Position numbers and translations under genes: made by a program. A stretch of 64,000 nucleotides of DNA, taken from assembly GCF_029168945.1 (NCBI RefSeq), contig NC_083604.1, positions 41,287,686-41,351,685 of the forward strand, in the 5' to 3' direction. How positions within the stretch are numbered: the first letter of the stretch is position 1; each line of letters opens with the position of its first letter. Origin of the DNA: Cannabis sativa (taxonomy: Eukaryota; Streptophyta; Magnoliopsida; Rosales; Cannabaceae). Below the pieces are notes generated by a model, which was given only the letters and a program-made list of their open reading frames with translations, ran no database searches and had not been told where the DNA came from. Shown piece by piece: positions 1 to 12,340 of the stretch.

Positions 1-507
1 TTCGTCAATTTGTGCGCTCTGGTTAGGAAACCTTGCGGATTGATCTCTTGACATCGGGTGATTCAAGTCCAGAGCTTCAGGGTCAGTTCTTCGTTCCCTG
101 CGTACACGGTTAGTATGACGTCTAGAAGTTGTTACCTGAGGGTTATCGTTGCGAATGGCGGGAACTCGAGGAGGGCGTCGAGCTCGACTCTGTCCGTCTA
201 CCTCGGCTTGTAGTGCCCGCAGTTGATCCTGAATTGCAGCATATTGATTGGTGGTGAGCTGGACCATTCCCTCGGATACTACCGCCGGAGTGACGGGGGG
301 AAAATGCATGGTTGCTGGTGGTGTGGACGTGTCCCCGACTTGAGGGCCAGTCGTTTCTGGGAATAGGTTGAGAGGTCTAATATTGCTCCTCCCTACTCCG
401 CCGTTGATGACGTCCACAGGTGGCACTCCAGCTCCGGGCAGGGGTACACTCATCATTCCAATATTGATGGACCCGTTGTTAGCTCCGTTAACGTGATTTC
501 CAGCCAT
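1..507 (-). CDS. Gypsy-type retrotransposon gag, N-terminal part (runs off the window)
   Basis: An open minus-strand frame of 169 codons starts at the ATG at 505-507 and is still open at base 1, so the gene continues to the left. It begins MAGNHVNG. It is rich in Pro, Gly and Asn at first, then turns basic (RRHTNRVRRERR), as is usual for the amino-terminal region of plant Ty3/Gypsy gag. The start lies about 65 bp downstream of a primer-binding site and LTR, where gag begins in these elements. Gag would form the virus-like particle in the cytoplasm. No capsid or zinc-knuckle motif falls inside the window, so the lineage (Tat-like is a guess from the primer site) is not settled. Confidence 0.72.
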   Translation of the reverse strand, partial: MAGNHVNGANNGSINIGMMSVPLPGAGVPPVDVINGGVGRSNIRPLNLFPETTGPQVGDTSTPPATMHFPPVTPAVVSEGMVQLTTNQYAAIQDQLRALQAEVDGQSRARRPPRVPAIRNDNPQVTTSRRHTNRVRRERRTDPEALDLNHPMSRDQSARFPNQSAQIDE

Positions 508-553
508 GATGAAATAGTGTTCTTTGAAGTGAATGAAATCTTTTAGTCGAATT

Positions 554-569
554 CCCACAGACGGCGCCA
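554..569 (-). other. Primer-binding site of the Gypsy element
   Basis: On the minus strand TGGCGCCGTCTGTGGG lies 3 bases after the LTR end. TGGCGCCGT is the start of the primer site in many plant Gypsy elements. It fixes the element's orientation and marks the inner edge of the LTR. Confidence 0.8.
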
Positions 570-571
570 AA

Positions 572-1439
572 TGTTGTCGAGTGAATTTCGCAACACCGAA
601 ATGTATTATTTAATTAATATAAAAGAGAATTTTCAGGGAAGTGACAAGTGCGAGTATCCGACCTAGAATGGCGAGTACTCGACTGGGAATGCAAGAACAA
701 ACAACAAGGCTGGAAAATGTAAATAAGACAAAGAATTATAGTGGTTCAGTCAGATTGTGATCTGCTTAGTCCACTGTAGCAAAGGATTCGTAGGTGCCAT
801 TTTCATGGTGGATCACCCCTTTATATACAAAGTAGGTGTCCAATCGGTTACACAAGGATCACATTCATTGTTAATCCATTATTTACATATTGAATTGCAA
901 TAAGTAAACCCAAACAACGTTAACATCAATAAATGCGTAACAGTTACTAAGTTCATCAACGTATGCGTTTTCCGCATCTGCGAGTTGACTGTTCATGTTC
1001 CGTTTGTTGAGCTCCCAGGGTCATCAGTACGTTTGGAACGTCTGCGCCCTTAGGTAATCGCCCCTTGTATACATCGCATGTTTAAGCTGGTAGAACTTGG
1101 ACATGGGAATTTATATCGGCTTGTCAGGGCTATTGGATCATTGGGACCAAATTGCATCATAGAGAGTTGGTCTCTATGCTTTTCGCGGAAATATAGAGGG
1201 GACACTCGCACATGTTCTGACACATGCGAGTTGGATCTACCCTGCATAACGAGAATTATGGTTACGTGGTTCGACTTAGGTCGCACTCGCAATATCTCGC
1301 TGGTTTTATCCTGAGCGAGGTCTAAACTTCGAGAAGTCTCTCACGGACATTTCAGCTTTCATTGGAAGTTTGAACACACGTGTCCTTTAAAGAGGAGTCT
1401 GGTCTCGAGTTTCTAGGTGAGAGAAATCTCACTATAACA
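572..1439 (-). mobile_element. 5' LTR of a minus-strand Gypsy element
   Basis: The LTR reads TGTTGTCGAG at its left end and ATAACA at its right end, about 868 bp, with the primer site just inside. Since the internal region runs left, the second LTR lies outside the window. The right edge meets Copia coding sequence at 1440, so this element landed in Copia A. Bases 1440-1444 (AATAT) should be one copy of the target duplication. The right boundary is inferred from the TG...CA ends and the abrupt change to Copia sequence. Confidence 0.65.
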
Positions 1440-1441
1440 AT

Positions 1442-4400
1442 ATGAAAAGAAGCAACCACAACCAGAGGCTAAGGGATCTCAAGAAGATAAGTGAGAGGGA
1501 GTCAAAGCTTAAAGTGGGAACTTATGTCGGAGTTGACATTATCTATGTTAGCACATTAATTCTTGAAGTACAGTTTAGTGTTCAGATTGTTTTGAACAGT
1601 ACTTTCTTGATTCCTACTTTTAAAGTAATTTAGTTTCGCTTCCGCTTTTAGTTAAATAATGTTTTTCTTTTGTTTTGCTAATTATAGTGTTGACATTATG
1701 TTTGACACTGAATAATTGGAAACTGTTTTTACTCTGATATTCTTTTCAAATTATCATTGACTTCCTTAGCTTCCTTTTTCAATGTTGTGAATATTGTGGG
1801 TAAGAAATCTTATATTAAGATAACATCCTTATTATTATGGCACGATAGATTGGGTTATATTTCTAAAGAAAGGGTTGATCGATTACTTCTAGCTAAAATT
1901 CTTCCTCTTGTTGATGTTTCTGGTTGGGATACTTGTGCTGATTGTACTTGTGGAAAATTGACTAAAATAAGAAAGCAAACTGCTAACTGTAGTCACTCTT
2001 TATAAGAGATTATCCACACTGACATCAGTAGACCTTATTCCACCACGTTGTGCAAAAACAAGTATGTCATAACTTTCATAAATGATTTTTCTCTATATGG
2101 CTTCACTTGATTCAAGAAAAATCTAACGCTCTTGATAAAGTTAAAATCTTTCGAAATGTTCTTCAGAAACAATTAGGAAGAGTCATCAAAGTTGTTCTTG
2201 CAGATCGTGGAGGAGAATATTATGGTCGTTATTCAGAATATGGACTACACATGAGGCCTTTTGTTCAATATTTTCAAGAAATTGTGTAGTTTCTCAATAG
2301 AATATATGTCAGGTTCACCTGAGCAAAATGGCGTTACTGAAAGGAGAAATTGCACTCTCATGGATATGTTAGAAACATGATGAGTAGATCAAATCTTCTA
2401 GAGTTTTTATGGGGTGAAGCACTTATGACTGCAACTTATATCTTAAATCGTGTTCCAAGTAAATATGTTCCCAAAACCCTTTTGAGTTGTGGATTGGGAG
2501 AAAGCATAGCCTGAATCATCTTCGTGTATGGGATTGTCCAGCTAAAATAAGGATTTATGATTCTAATTTCAAAAAGTTAGATCTAAGAACAGTTCGCTGT
2601 TATTTCATTGGTTATCCAATGCACTCAAAGGCTATCGCTTTTGTTGTCCTACTCGTCATACACGAATTGTTAAGTCTCAGACTGCTATTTTTTTTTTCTT
2701 TTTTTTTGGGAATTTGATGTTGCTGAAAATATTCCTCCAACATCTCTTGAAATGGAGGAGTCATCTAAAGGAATTTTTATTCCTATGTCTTTTTCAAGAG
2801 ATGATAATAATAGCAGTCTTATTCTTACTCTAGTTGATAACACTCCCATTGCTGATGAATATATTGCTCCTAATATCTAAGATGACGAGGGTCCTATTAT
2901 TGATGAGGAACCTATTATTAAAGAAGGTTTTGTTGTTGATGAGGGTCCTGTTATCAGAGAAATCTAATTGTAGAATGTGTCATTCAAAATGATGGTCAAC
3001 AAATAGAGGTTATTCCAGAAGTACCTCCTATATGGAGATCTCAAAGACAAAAGATGTCAATAAGGTGTGATGATAATTTTGTTTACCTTGGAGAAGGTGA
3101 ATGTGATCTTGGTCATTTTGTGGAACCTCTCACTTATAGTGAAGCACCTAATTGTCCACATTCTTCAAAATGGATAGAAGCTATGGATGATGAGATTAAG
3201 TTCATGGACAAAAATAATGTATATGTGGAAATTAGTTCTATTACCTGATGGTTTTGAAACCAATAGGTTGCAAATGGATTTGTTAAGAACTAAAAGGATA
3301 AAATGGGACAGATTGAAATGTATAAATCACGTTTAGTGACAAAAAGCTTTACTCAAAGAGTGTATTGATTACATTAAAACTTTCTCACTTGTTTTCACTA
3401 AAGATTCATTCAGAATTATTATGGATTCAGTTGCACACTTTGATTCAGAGTAGCATCAATTGGTTGTTAAAACTGTTGTTCCGAATGGAGAATTGAGTGA
3501 GCAAGTCTATATGTCTCAACCTGAAGGCTTCGAGGAAAATGGAAATGACAATTTGGTTTGCAAATTGAAATGATCCATTTATGGTCTCAAACAGGCATCT
3601 TGTTGGAAATTATTTTACCAGGATCTTAGATCTACTCACAAGTATGTTGATTAACACCCTAAATATGAACTTTCTAAAACGATGAAATAAACACATATAA
3701 AGTTTAGTAAACCTTACATTGGGTGCAGCAGAATAATATGACTCCTTCCGTTCAGATATCTAGCCCTTGATTCCTTTCTGTAGCAGAGCATTATCAATAT
3801 CTGAACCTGGATCTCTTTCTCTGATTCTTTAGTGCTAAAACTCCTTCTTGCTGAAAGTCTTTCTTCACGATCTTCCTCACTATGATTGAGGTATCACTTG
3901 CTGTGTGTGGGCACTACTCTAACACTAAGAAAATTTCGAAATTGAAGAGGGAAGAAAGAGAAGAAGATGGCAGGTAGGTATAGAGAGAGAAGGCTCAGTT
4001 TTTTTGTGAATGAAAAGTGTAGAAAATTTTAGTGTAATTTTCCTGAAGCCTTCACTATCTATTTATAACATTCCACTAGGGTTTGGTTTGAATTATTTGG
4101 CATTAAAATAATGAAAATATCAGTTTGAAAAACCATCTCAAGTGGCCGGCCATAGTGTATAATGGGCCTTACTTGGATTTTGCAGTTTTCACAAATTTTA
4201 TTTCTATTTTCTCAAAAACGCCAATTTTCAAATTCAACCATTTAAATGCCAATTCTAACTATTTAATAACTATAAACAATTATTAAATAATATTGTCATT
4301 TATCAAATTTATTAATTGAACCATACAAAGTATCATTATTAACAAATATGCCCCTAAAACTCTTTCTTTACAATTTCGCCCTTACTTAGTGAAAAATTCA

Positions 4401-6560
4401 CAAATAGACATAGTCTAATTTGAGAATTATAATTGATTAATCAAAACCAATTATATGAGTCTTACAAGCAATATTATCTCAACTAGTGGGGGGACCATGG
4501 GTCTATATAGCCGAGCTTCCAATAAGCAGATTAAGAATTTATAACCTAAATTCACTGACTTATTAATTCTTCGTTGAATCCACGCATAGAACTTAGAATT
4601 GCACTCTCAGTATATAGAATGCTCTATATGTTCCACCATATAGACACATCATTAGTTATCCATTGTTATAATCCTAATTTGATCAATGATCCTCTATATG
4701 AATGATCTACACTGTAAAGGGATTAGATTACCGTTACACCCTACAATGTATTTTATCCTTAAAACACTTAATCCCGTATAAATGATATTTCAGCTTATGT
4801 GAAATGAGTACTCCACCATTTATTTTCGTTTGGTCAAGCTCGAAGGAGATCATCCTTTACTTACTATTCGCCAGATAGAAGCTATAGATTCCATGTTTAT
4901 GTTAGCGCTCCCACTCAATTGCACTACCGTGTTCCCAAAATGTACGTATCACCCTGACCCAAAAGTAGGCTTAACTAACAAATCAAAGAACACGAATAGC
5001 CTCTTGAGATTGAGCCTAATCATAACAGGATTAAGATCATTTGATCTAGGATCAACTAGGCGATATTGACTTGAATAGATAGTACGGTAAGTTTAATAAA
5101 TCTAAGTCAAAGTTCAATATCGGTCCCTTTCGATGCATACTCCACGCATCCAACCTGAGCTTTACTTTAACCAATGCTTTGGAAAGAACATAGCATTTCT
5201 CCAAATGCAAGTAAACTCTGTTGTAGATTATCATATCAGTAAAACCCTGTGTCTGATAAATCTAGGAAACTTTATTCACATAGTCATGTTTACTTTCCAA
5301 AGTTTTGACAACACAATAAACAGGATCAAGTATGTGAAAAGGGTTTCAGATGAATTTATACATTATGTACATATAATCATGAAATAAATCATGTGAACCA
5401 TGCAACATTAAATGTTATTTCTGATCTATATTAATAAGTAAATCTGATTATATTGAAATGAGTTTTATTTAGGGCATAAAACCCAACACATCTCACCAGT
5501 GGTACTTGAAGTTTGATAAGGTTGTGACACTGTTGGGTTTTATCGAGAACAAGTTTGACTAATGTATTTATATGAAGATCAGTGGGAGTCGTCATATTTT
5601 TTTTCTTTATGTAGATGATATTTTACTTGCCAGCAATGATTTGTCATTACTAAATGAGACCAAAAGTTTTCTATCTACCAATTTTGATATGAAAGATCTT
5701 GGAGATGCATCTTTTTTTTTGGAGGTTGAGATTCATCGTGATAAGAATCGAAAATTTCTTGGCTTACCTCAAGAATCTTACATTAATCGTGTGCTTAGAA
5801 AGTTCAACATGGATTTGTGTAAAGCTAATTTCATTCCTATTATGAAAGGGACAAATTTACTAAGCAACATTGTCCTAAGAACGACTTAAAAAGAGAAGCA
5901 ATGAAGAATATCCCATATGCAAGTGTAGTAGGGAGCTTGATGTATGCTTAGGTTTGCACTGGACCTGACGTTGCTTTCATAGTCGATGTTCTTGGGAGAT
6001 ATTTATCTGATCCTACCCATGATCATTGGGTTGTAGCCAAGAAAATTTTGAGATATGTGCATAGAACGAAGAGTTTTATGATTGTGTATAAGCATGTCGA
6101 CAATTTTCAAGCTGTTAGGTATTCACATTCAGATTTGGTGGTTGTGTAGATGATTTAAAGTCAACTTCTAGCTATATTTTCACTTTTGTTGGTGCTGCTA
6201 TTTCTTGAAAAGTGTTAACTAGACTTTAATCACATCATCTACTATATATGTTGAATTTGTCGTATGTTATGGGGCATCTTTACAAGCTTTATGGTTAAAG
6301 AATTTGATTTTAGAGATACGACTAGTTGATTCTATTTCCTTTCCTATACTAATCTATTGTGATAATAATATTTTTGTTTTCTTTTCAAAGAATAATGAGA
6401 TTAGTAGTGCTTCCAAAATATGGAAATAAAGTATCTCACTATTAAAGACTTGGTCAAGAAAGGAGACATTGTGATAGAATATTGAAAGACTAAGTTGATG
6501 TTTGCAGATCCTCTAACCAAATTAAGTGCCATATTGTTTGATAAACATGTTTTTAATATG
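1442..6560 (+). pseudogene. Copia A pol pseudogene (GAG-pre-integrase, integrase, RT, RNase H remnants)
   Basis: Translated pieces follow Copia order. A protease-flanking segment (ESKLKVGT) is at 1442-1630. GAG-pre-integrase (LWHDRLGYISKERVDRLL) is at 1835-2003. Integrase pieces ([12 protein letters not shown] near 2320, then LRVWDCPAK) run to about 2690. The RT start (SEAPNCPHSSKWIEAMDDE) is at 3140-3250, and RT continues to SIYGLKQAS at 3570-3600. After the solo LTR, RT resumes with the catalytic YVDDILLASND at about 5608-5640, followed by RNase H remnants (PDVAFIVDVLGRYL; SGYIFTFVGAA-like) to about 6540. Stops and frameshifts occur throughout, for example TGA at 3571. The YVDD active site is intact but no long frame survives. 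It is certainly Copia; the exact lineage is unresolved. Confidence 0.88.
3601..5488 (-). mobile_element. Solo LTR of family X inside Copia A RT
   Basis: A 1,888-bp LTR has ends TGTTGG...CCAACA and is flanked by the 5-bp duplication CATCT (3596-3600 and 5489-5493). Joining the flanks restores the Copia RT reading across the GLKQAS...WYLKFDK junction. No internal region is present, so this is a solo LTR, normally left by LTR-LTR recombination. Orientation is inferred from the full-length X element at 42565-61042, whose LTR starts TGTTGGGTTTTGTGCC on the plus strand. Confidence 0.92.
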
Positions 6561-7235
6561 AGCATTTTATAATCTTTTGTTCCTTTGGGTTAGTGGGAGT
6601 TTCTTGTTTTATCTTTTGAGATTACATTTATATGTAGTTTACTTGTTGATGTTATGAACTACTTTGTGGGCCAATATTTTAATTATTGGATGTTTATGCT
6701 TTCAATTAGGCTTTGTTATATTCTCGAGAATGATTGAATTGAAAACATATAGTTCATATTTTGTTGTGATCATTGTTTTTTAAGTTTAATTACTTAATGA
6801 CAATGATATTTTGTTGGCTTAATTTTTTAAGCAAGTTTAGTGACACTTACTTATTTATTAATTAGTGTATGGTTAATTTCACTGGCTTATTTATTAAGCA
6901 TCACGGTATCAGTGAAATTGAGGACTGATAAGGATATTATGTTATTTTAAATTGATCACATATTGAACATAATTCCTTACCACACTACTAGACTTATTGA
7001 CCATGTCGATTTAATACTTTGGTATTTGTGATTATGAATGTCTTTTGTTGAGTTAAAAATAATATGATTGCCATAGTTCATTATCAAAAGTTAAATTGGA
7101 CCGGTATGTTGAGATGCTATCAGAGAACTATCATTTTTAAAGTGGCCACAAAATGTTTTCCTGTTGTTCAACCCATGAGTCGTTTTCAAACAAAATTATT
7201 TTGATATATAATATATATGTATTAAAATTAATGTA
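6561..7235 (+). other. Copia A 3' untranslated region
   Basis: AT-rich sequence lies between the RNase H remnants and the polypurine tract. No further coding homology is visible. Confidence 0.5.
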
Positions 7236-7250
7236 GCCCAAGTGGGAGAA
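7236..7250 (+). other. Polypurine tract of Copia A
   Basis: CCCAAGTGGGAGAA immediately precedes the LTR start TGTTAGAC. It is the plus-strand primer of the element and places the 3' LTR boundary. Confidence 0.8.
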
Positions 7251-7697
7251 TGTTAGACTTTTCATTTGGGTTTACATTGACTTTTATTGGTTTTTATTAA
7301 AACTTGAGTTGATTGGATACTTCTTTGCTGTATTAGCCCATATTGTTGGTGATCACTTGTTAATGGGCTTAGCATCTGTGTGTAAAGTCTAGGTGAAGCA
7401 GAAGTGTGGGCTTTTCTAGTTAACTGAAGCCTTCGATGAGCAGGCCTAGTCCAATTAGGGTTATGTAGCTAAGTCCCCTCCCTAACTCTATAAATACATA
7501 TTGTCTCATCGCAATTGTATACCTTTTGATAATCAGATAAATAAATTGCTTCTGATTTAGAGATCTAGGGAGGAAGACTTAGTTGATAGTATTGCACTAT
7601 CGAATTGAAGTAATTGCTATGAATCGAATTGGGGTAATTGCTATGGATCAATCAAGTACGCATACCTAATTATTATATATTATTATTGTGTTCTATG
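7251..7697 (+). mobile_element. Copia A 3' LTR, first part
   Basis: The LTR starts TGTTAGACTTTTC and is broken at 7697 by the X element. The rest is 17877-17920, ending TCCTAACA, so the restored LTR is about 491 bp with matching TGTTAG/CTAACA ends. The 5 bases at the break (CTATG, 7693-7697) recur at 17872-17876. Confidence 0.85.
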
Positions 7698-9588
7698 TGT
7701 TGGAATTTATTTTACCAGGATCTTAGATCTACTCACAAGTATGTTTATTAACATCCTAAATATGAACTTTCTAAAACGATGAAATAAACACATATAAAGT
7801 TTAAGAAACCTTACATTGGGTGCAGCGGAATATAATGACTCCTTCCGTTCAGATATCTAGCCCTTGATTCCTTTCTGTAGCAGAGCATTATCAATATCCA
7901 ACTCGGATCTCTTTCTCTGAATCTTTGATGCTGAAACTCCTTTGCTGATGATCTTTCTTCACGATCTTCCTCACTATGATTGAGGTATCACTTGATGTGT
8001 GTGGGCACTACTGTAATCACTAAGGATTTCGAAATTCTCAAGAGGGAAGAGAAGAAGTGACAGCTAAAGATAGGGAGAGAGAAGGCTCAGGTTTTTCTCT
8101 GAAGGAAAAATAGAAAATTTAAGTGTAAATTTCCTGAAGCCTTCACTATCTATTTATAGCATTCCACTAGGGTTAGGTTTGAATTATTTGGCATTAAAAT
8201 AATGAAAAAATCAGTTTAAATTTCCTACAAAAGTGGCTGGCCCTACACTTAGTGGATTGGGCCTTGCTTTTTGCAATTTTGCAATTTTAACACCTTTTGT
8301 ATCTGATTTTCTCAAAAATACCAATTTCCTAATTCAACCATTTAAATGCCAATTCTAACTATTTAATAACTATAAATAATTATTAAATAATATTGTCATT
8401 TATCATATTTATTAATTGAACCATACAAAGTATCATAATTAACAAATATGCCCCTATAAACTCTTTCTTTACAATTTCGCCCTTACTTAGTGAAAATTTC
8501 ACAAATAGACATAGTCTAATTTGTGAATTATAATTGATTAATCAAAACCAATTACATGAGTCTTACAAGCAATATTATCTCAACTAGTGGGGGGACCATG
8601 GGTCTATATAACCGAGCTTCCAATAAGTAGATCAAGAATTTAGCACTAAAATTCACTAACTTATTAATTCTTCGTTGAATCCACGCATAGAACTCGAATT
8701 GCACTCTCGCATATAGAATGCTCTATATGTTCCACCATATAGACACATCATTAGTTATCCATTGTTATAATCCTAATGTGATCAATGATCCTCTATATGA
8801 ATGATCTACACCGTAAAGGGATTAAATTACCGTTACACCCTACAATGTATTTATTCCTTAAAACACTTGACCCCGTATAAATGATATTTCAGCTAATGTG
8901 AAATGAGTACTCCACCATTTATGTTCGTTTGGTCAAGCTCGAAGGAGATCATCCTTGCTTACTATTCGCCGATAGAAGCTATAGATTCCATGTTTATGCT
9001 AGCGCTCCCACTCAATTGCACTACCGTGTTCCCAAAATGTACGTATCACCCCGACCTAAAAGTAGGCTTAACTAACAAATCAAAGAACACGAATAGCCTT
9101 TCAAGATTGAGCCTAATCATATCGTGATTAAGATCATTTGATCTAGGATCAACTTAGGCGATATTGACTTGAATAGATATTACGTAAGTTTAATAAATCT
9201 AAGTCAAAGTTCAATATCTGGTCCCTTCCGATGCATACTCCATGCATCCAACCCGAGCTTTACTTTAACCAATGCTCGGAAAGAACATAGTATTTCTCCA
9301 AATACAAGTAAACTCTTGTTGTAGATTATCATATCGCAAAAACCCTATGTCCGATAAATCTAGGAAACTTTATTCACATAGTCATGTTTACTTTCCAATG
9401 TGTTGACGACACAATAAACAAAAGGATCAAGTATGTGAAAAGGGTTTCGTATGAATTTATACATTATGTACATATAGTCATGAAATAAATCATGTGAACC
9501 ATGCAACATTAAATGTTATTTCGATCTATATTAATAAGTAAATCGATTATATTGAAATGAGTTTTATTTAGGGCATAAAACCCAACAA
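7698..9588 (-). repeat. 3' LTR of the X element
   Basis: Ends are TGTTGG...CCAACA, 1,891 bp. The polypurine tract abuts it at 9589, which shows this is the 3' LTR on the minus strand. It aligns over its whole length with 3601-5488 and 15982-17871. Confidence 0.92.
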
Positions 9589-9603
9589 AACTCCCACTTG
9601 CAC
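9589..9603 (-). other. Polypurine tract of the X element
   Basis: On the minus strand GCAAGTGGGAGTTT runs straight into TGTTGGG, the same junction as at 59086-59105 in the plus-strand X copy. Confidence 0.82.
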
Positions 9604-12340
9604 TAATATAAAACAAAAAGTGCGTTTCAAATAATCTCAACACCTCGATATACAAATCAAGTGTACAAGTAGTAAACTCCTCGTAATAGGATCCGAAAGG
9701 TTGAATTAACCACAACCTTTTCTCCACCATTACTCTTCCTTTAATCACAAAATCATTGATAATGTGAAATTCCTCTCTATATGTTTACTCTCTTTGGGAT
9801 ACTCGGATTCTATACCTTTGGCAACTACTTTTGGTTAATCAAAGAAATTAACACTAGTAGTTTAAGGCAATTTGGAATGGTGCCAAAGATGTATAGAACT
9901 TTCCTTAGACCGAATAAGTACCTTTCCTGCACTTTTAACATTCGCCTCTCGGTAGACCTAGAGACTTCGTATAGGTTTTTAAACTTCTCCAAAATCACTA
10001 TTCCACCCCGTAGTAACCACCATCTTATCGTAAAGATTTTCAAAGACTAAGGCAAATTTCGAAACTGATATGGTGTAGTCTAAGAGTTTTTAAACACACT
10101 CTTATAGACTAACATATAGTTCCTCTTCTTTATCTTAAGATTTACTTGATTGTCTTCCAATGTTCTTCTCCCGGATTAATCCGATACCTACTCATTACTC
10201 CCACTCAACAACAGAAAATCCGGTCTAAGGCATACAAAAGCATATCTAAGACCTCTCACTCGTTGATGTAAGAAATTCTTTCATGGCTTTATCTTTTCCG
10301 GAATAGTCAAGACTTTTCCTTAGATAAATAAAATCTATACCTAAGAAGGTTTGTGAAGCTTCTATAGATTGCCATTAGAAAGAAAATGCTTCAGCATTTT
10401 ACTAAAGTAAGTTGCTTGCATTAGAGTAAGTAATTACCAGGTATACCTCAAGCCATAGGTTTAGATAAACTCAAACCTATAACATAGGAACAAGAAGTTT
10501 TGTTAAGTCCATTGAATAAACTTATACACAAAATTTCCTTTTATGTCCTTGTAATAGAAAACTTTAGGTTACTCCATGTGAATGGATTAAACCATAGTTC
10601 TATTGGCTTTTCTTCTTAGTTTCTTATCTTGACAATCCATTACTTGTTTAAACTCACAATAGATTTTAATCACTAGTGTCTCCTAAGTCATAAGAAGGTG
10701 AGTTCCTAGAAACTCTCCCACTACGACAAGGTACCGTGAATTATGTCTAAGAAAACTAAATGGTATTGATCTCTTCGTTGTGACAAGACAACAGAGGCAG
10801 TGGGATCATCATATGTCATATAAGATGATAGAACACTTTTGGAATCAAGAATTAAATATCTCCTTTATTTGCTACTTGTTTTCGTACTTTAGTCATTTTC
10901 TTAGAAAAGTAGTATTTGTTTGAACAAACACTTTCTTATCTATTGACTACGGGATGATCCACCCCTAATCACTTAGAATAGCTAACAAACCATGGTTAAC
11001 AGTTCTAACTTTTCTTAAGATTTTGATTAGGTCATCCATGAATCTAGTAATGATTTACATTAAGTATACAACCATTACATCATTCTGAAATTGTATTACC
11101 ATAGAAGGATTTAGGCAACGACTAGTAACTAATCATCAACATGCAACTCGAAATTTCGGGGAGGTAAGTTTTGATATAATTCAAAAATCAATTTAATGAT
11201 CTTTGAACCGCATATCTACTAACTATTTCTCCACCCCTATCGCCCGCAAGATCTTTAACCACTTCCCTTAATGGTTTTAACCATTGCTAGAAATTAATGA
11301 AATTTTTCAAACATTTCAAATTTCTTTTCATAAGGTATAATCTAGAGTTATCGTTTTAAGAATACAACGAAAAACTCATATCCACCCCCCGAATGTACAT
11401 CCATCTGCGAATGAGATGAACTACTTTCGTGGATATAGGCATATTAACTCTTTGCAGCAGATTGATCTTGTCAAATCCATTATGAACAAGATACAAATGC
11501 CATAGATTAAAAAAATGTGGTAGTGTCTATTGATGATATAGGTTTAGTTACATCAAAGAGTTCTTAGAATAAGCAAGTAAGTGGATCCCGGTCACGTATC
11601 ACCTAACTCATATTCCATACGCTTTTAATCCATTAATAGAAGATGGATATTAAACACTTGAGAAAGTGTAACTGTATTGTATTCTGGAATTAGAAATATA
11701 AGAAAATTTCTATTTGGAATCTAAAATTAAAGTCAAAGACTTAAATTCAACCAAATATAATGAGTAATTCTTTCTTGACCACCACTACTAATACAAACTC
11801 TAAGTCGATTTGCCCATACAAGTAGGAGATTTCTAAGATTGAGGATTTATATCAATTGGGAATAGAATTTCGGGATTATAATCATATGCGTCATATAAAA
11901 TGACATGAAATGATTTATAGACCATTCATCCAATGATATATATGAAAGCTAATTCGAAATGAATAAGCTAAGAGGAATTAGGGATAATTTCGCTTAAAAT
12001 AAGAATCCAACGATGCTTCGATTAGCGAAAGTCAAAGTAATCTTATTTATATAATCTTCTTGTTTCATATCGTAAAAATACTAGTCTAAGGTGTCATCAA
12101 TTGATGAACACTAGATGTCGCATATACAATATTTATCTTTCGAGATCTAACACTATTATGTATGTCTAATGGTGAAAATCCACTAGTGGATTTATCTCAT
12201 TAGATAAACAAGCCAAGTTAGACCAACAATGAAGATTCGAAATTAAACTACAACTTAATACCGTAAAATAACATGGTTCAATATAAATTCATACACAATT
12301 CGAAAATTATAAACATATAGTAAGTAGGAATGACAAGTGA
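9604..12340 (-). other. X element internal 3' part, non-coding
   Basis: Short ORFs here are all under 90 codons and match no known domain. On the minus strand the stretch is related to 57840-59085 of the gag-bearing X copy, for example around 11200-11260 (GATAGGGGTGGAGAA) and 9990-10010 (GATGGTGGTTACT). Where gag would be expected (about 11600-12340) I find neither a gag-like frame nor a CCHC knuckle. Confidence 0.6.

Noticed and set aside
1050..1314. Overlapping 78-80-codon frames on both strands
   Set aside because: They lie in the Gypsy LTR and have no homology.
4830..5387. Several 60-84-codon frames within X LTRs (also at 8903-9127)
   Set aside because: They fall inside LTR sequence, are broken in sister LTRs and match nothing known.
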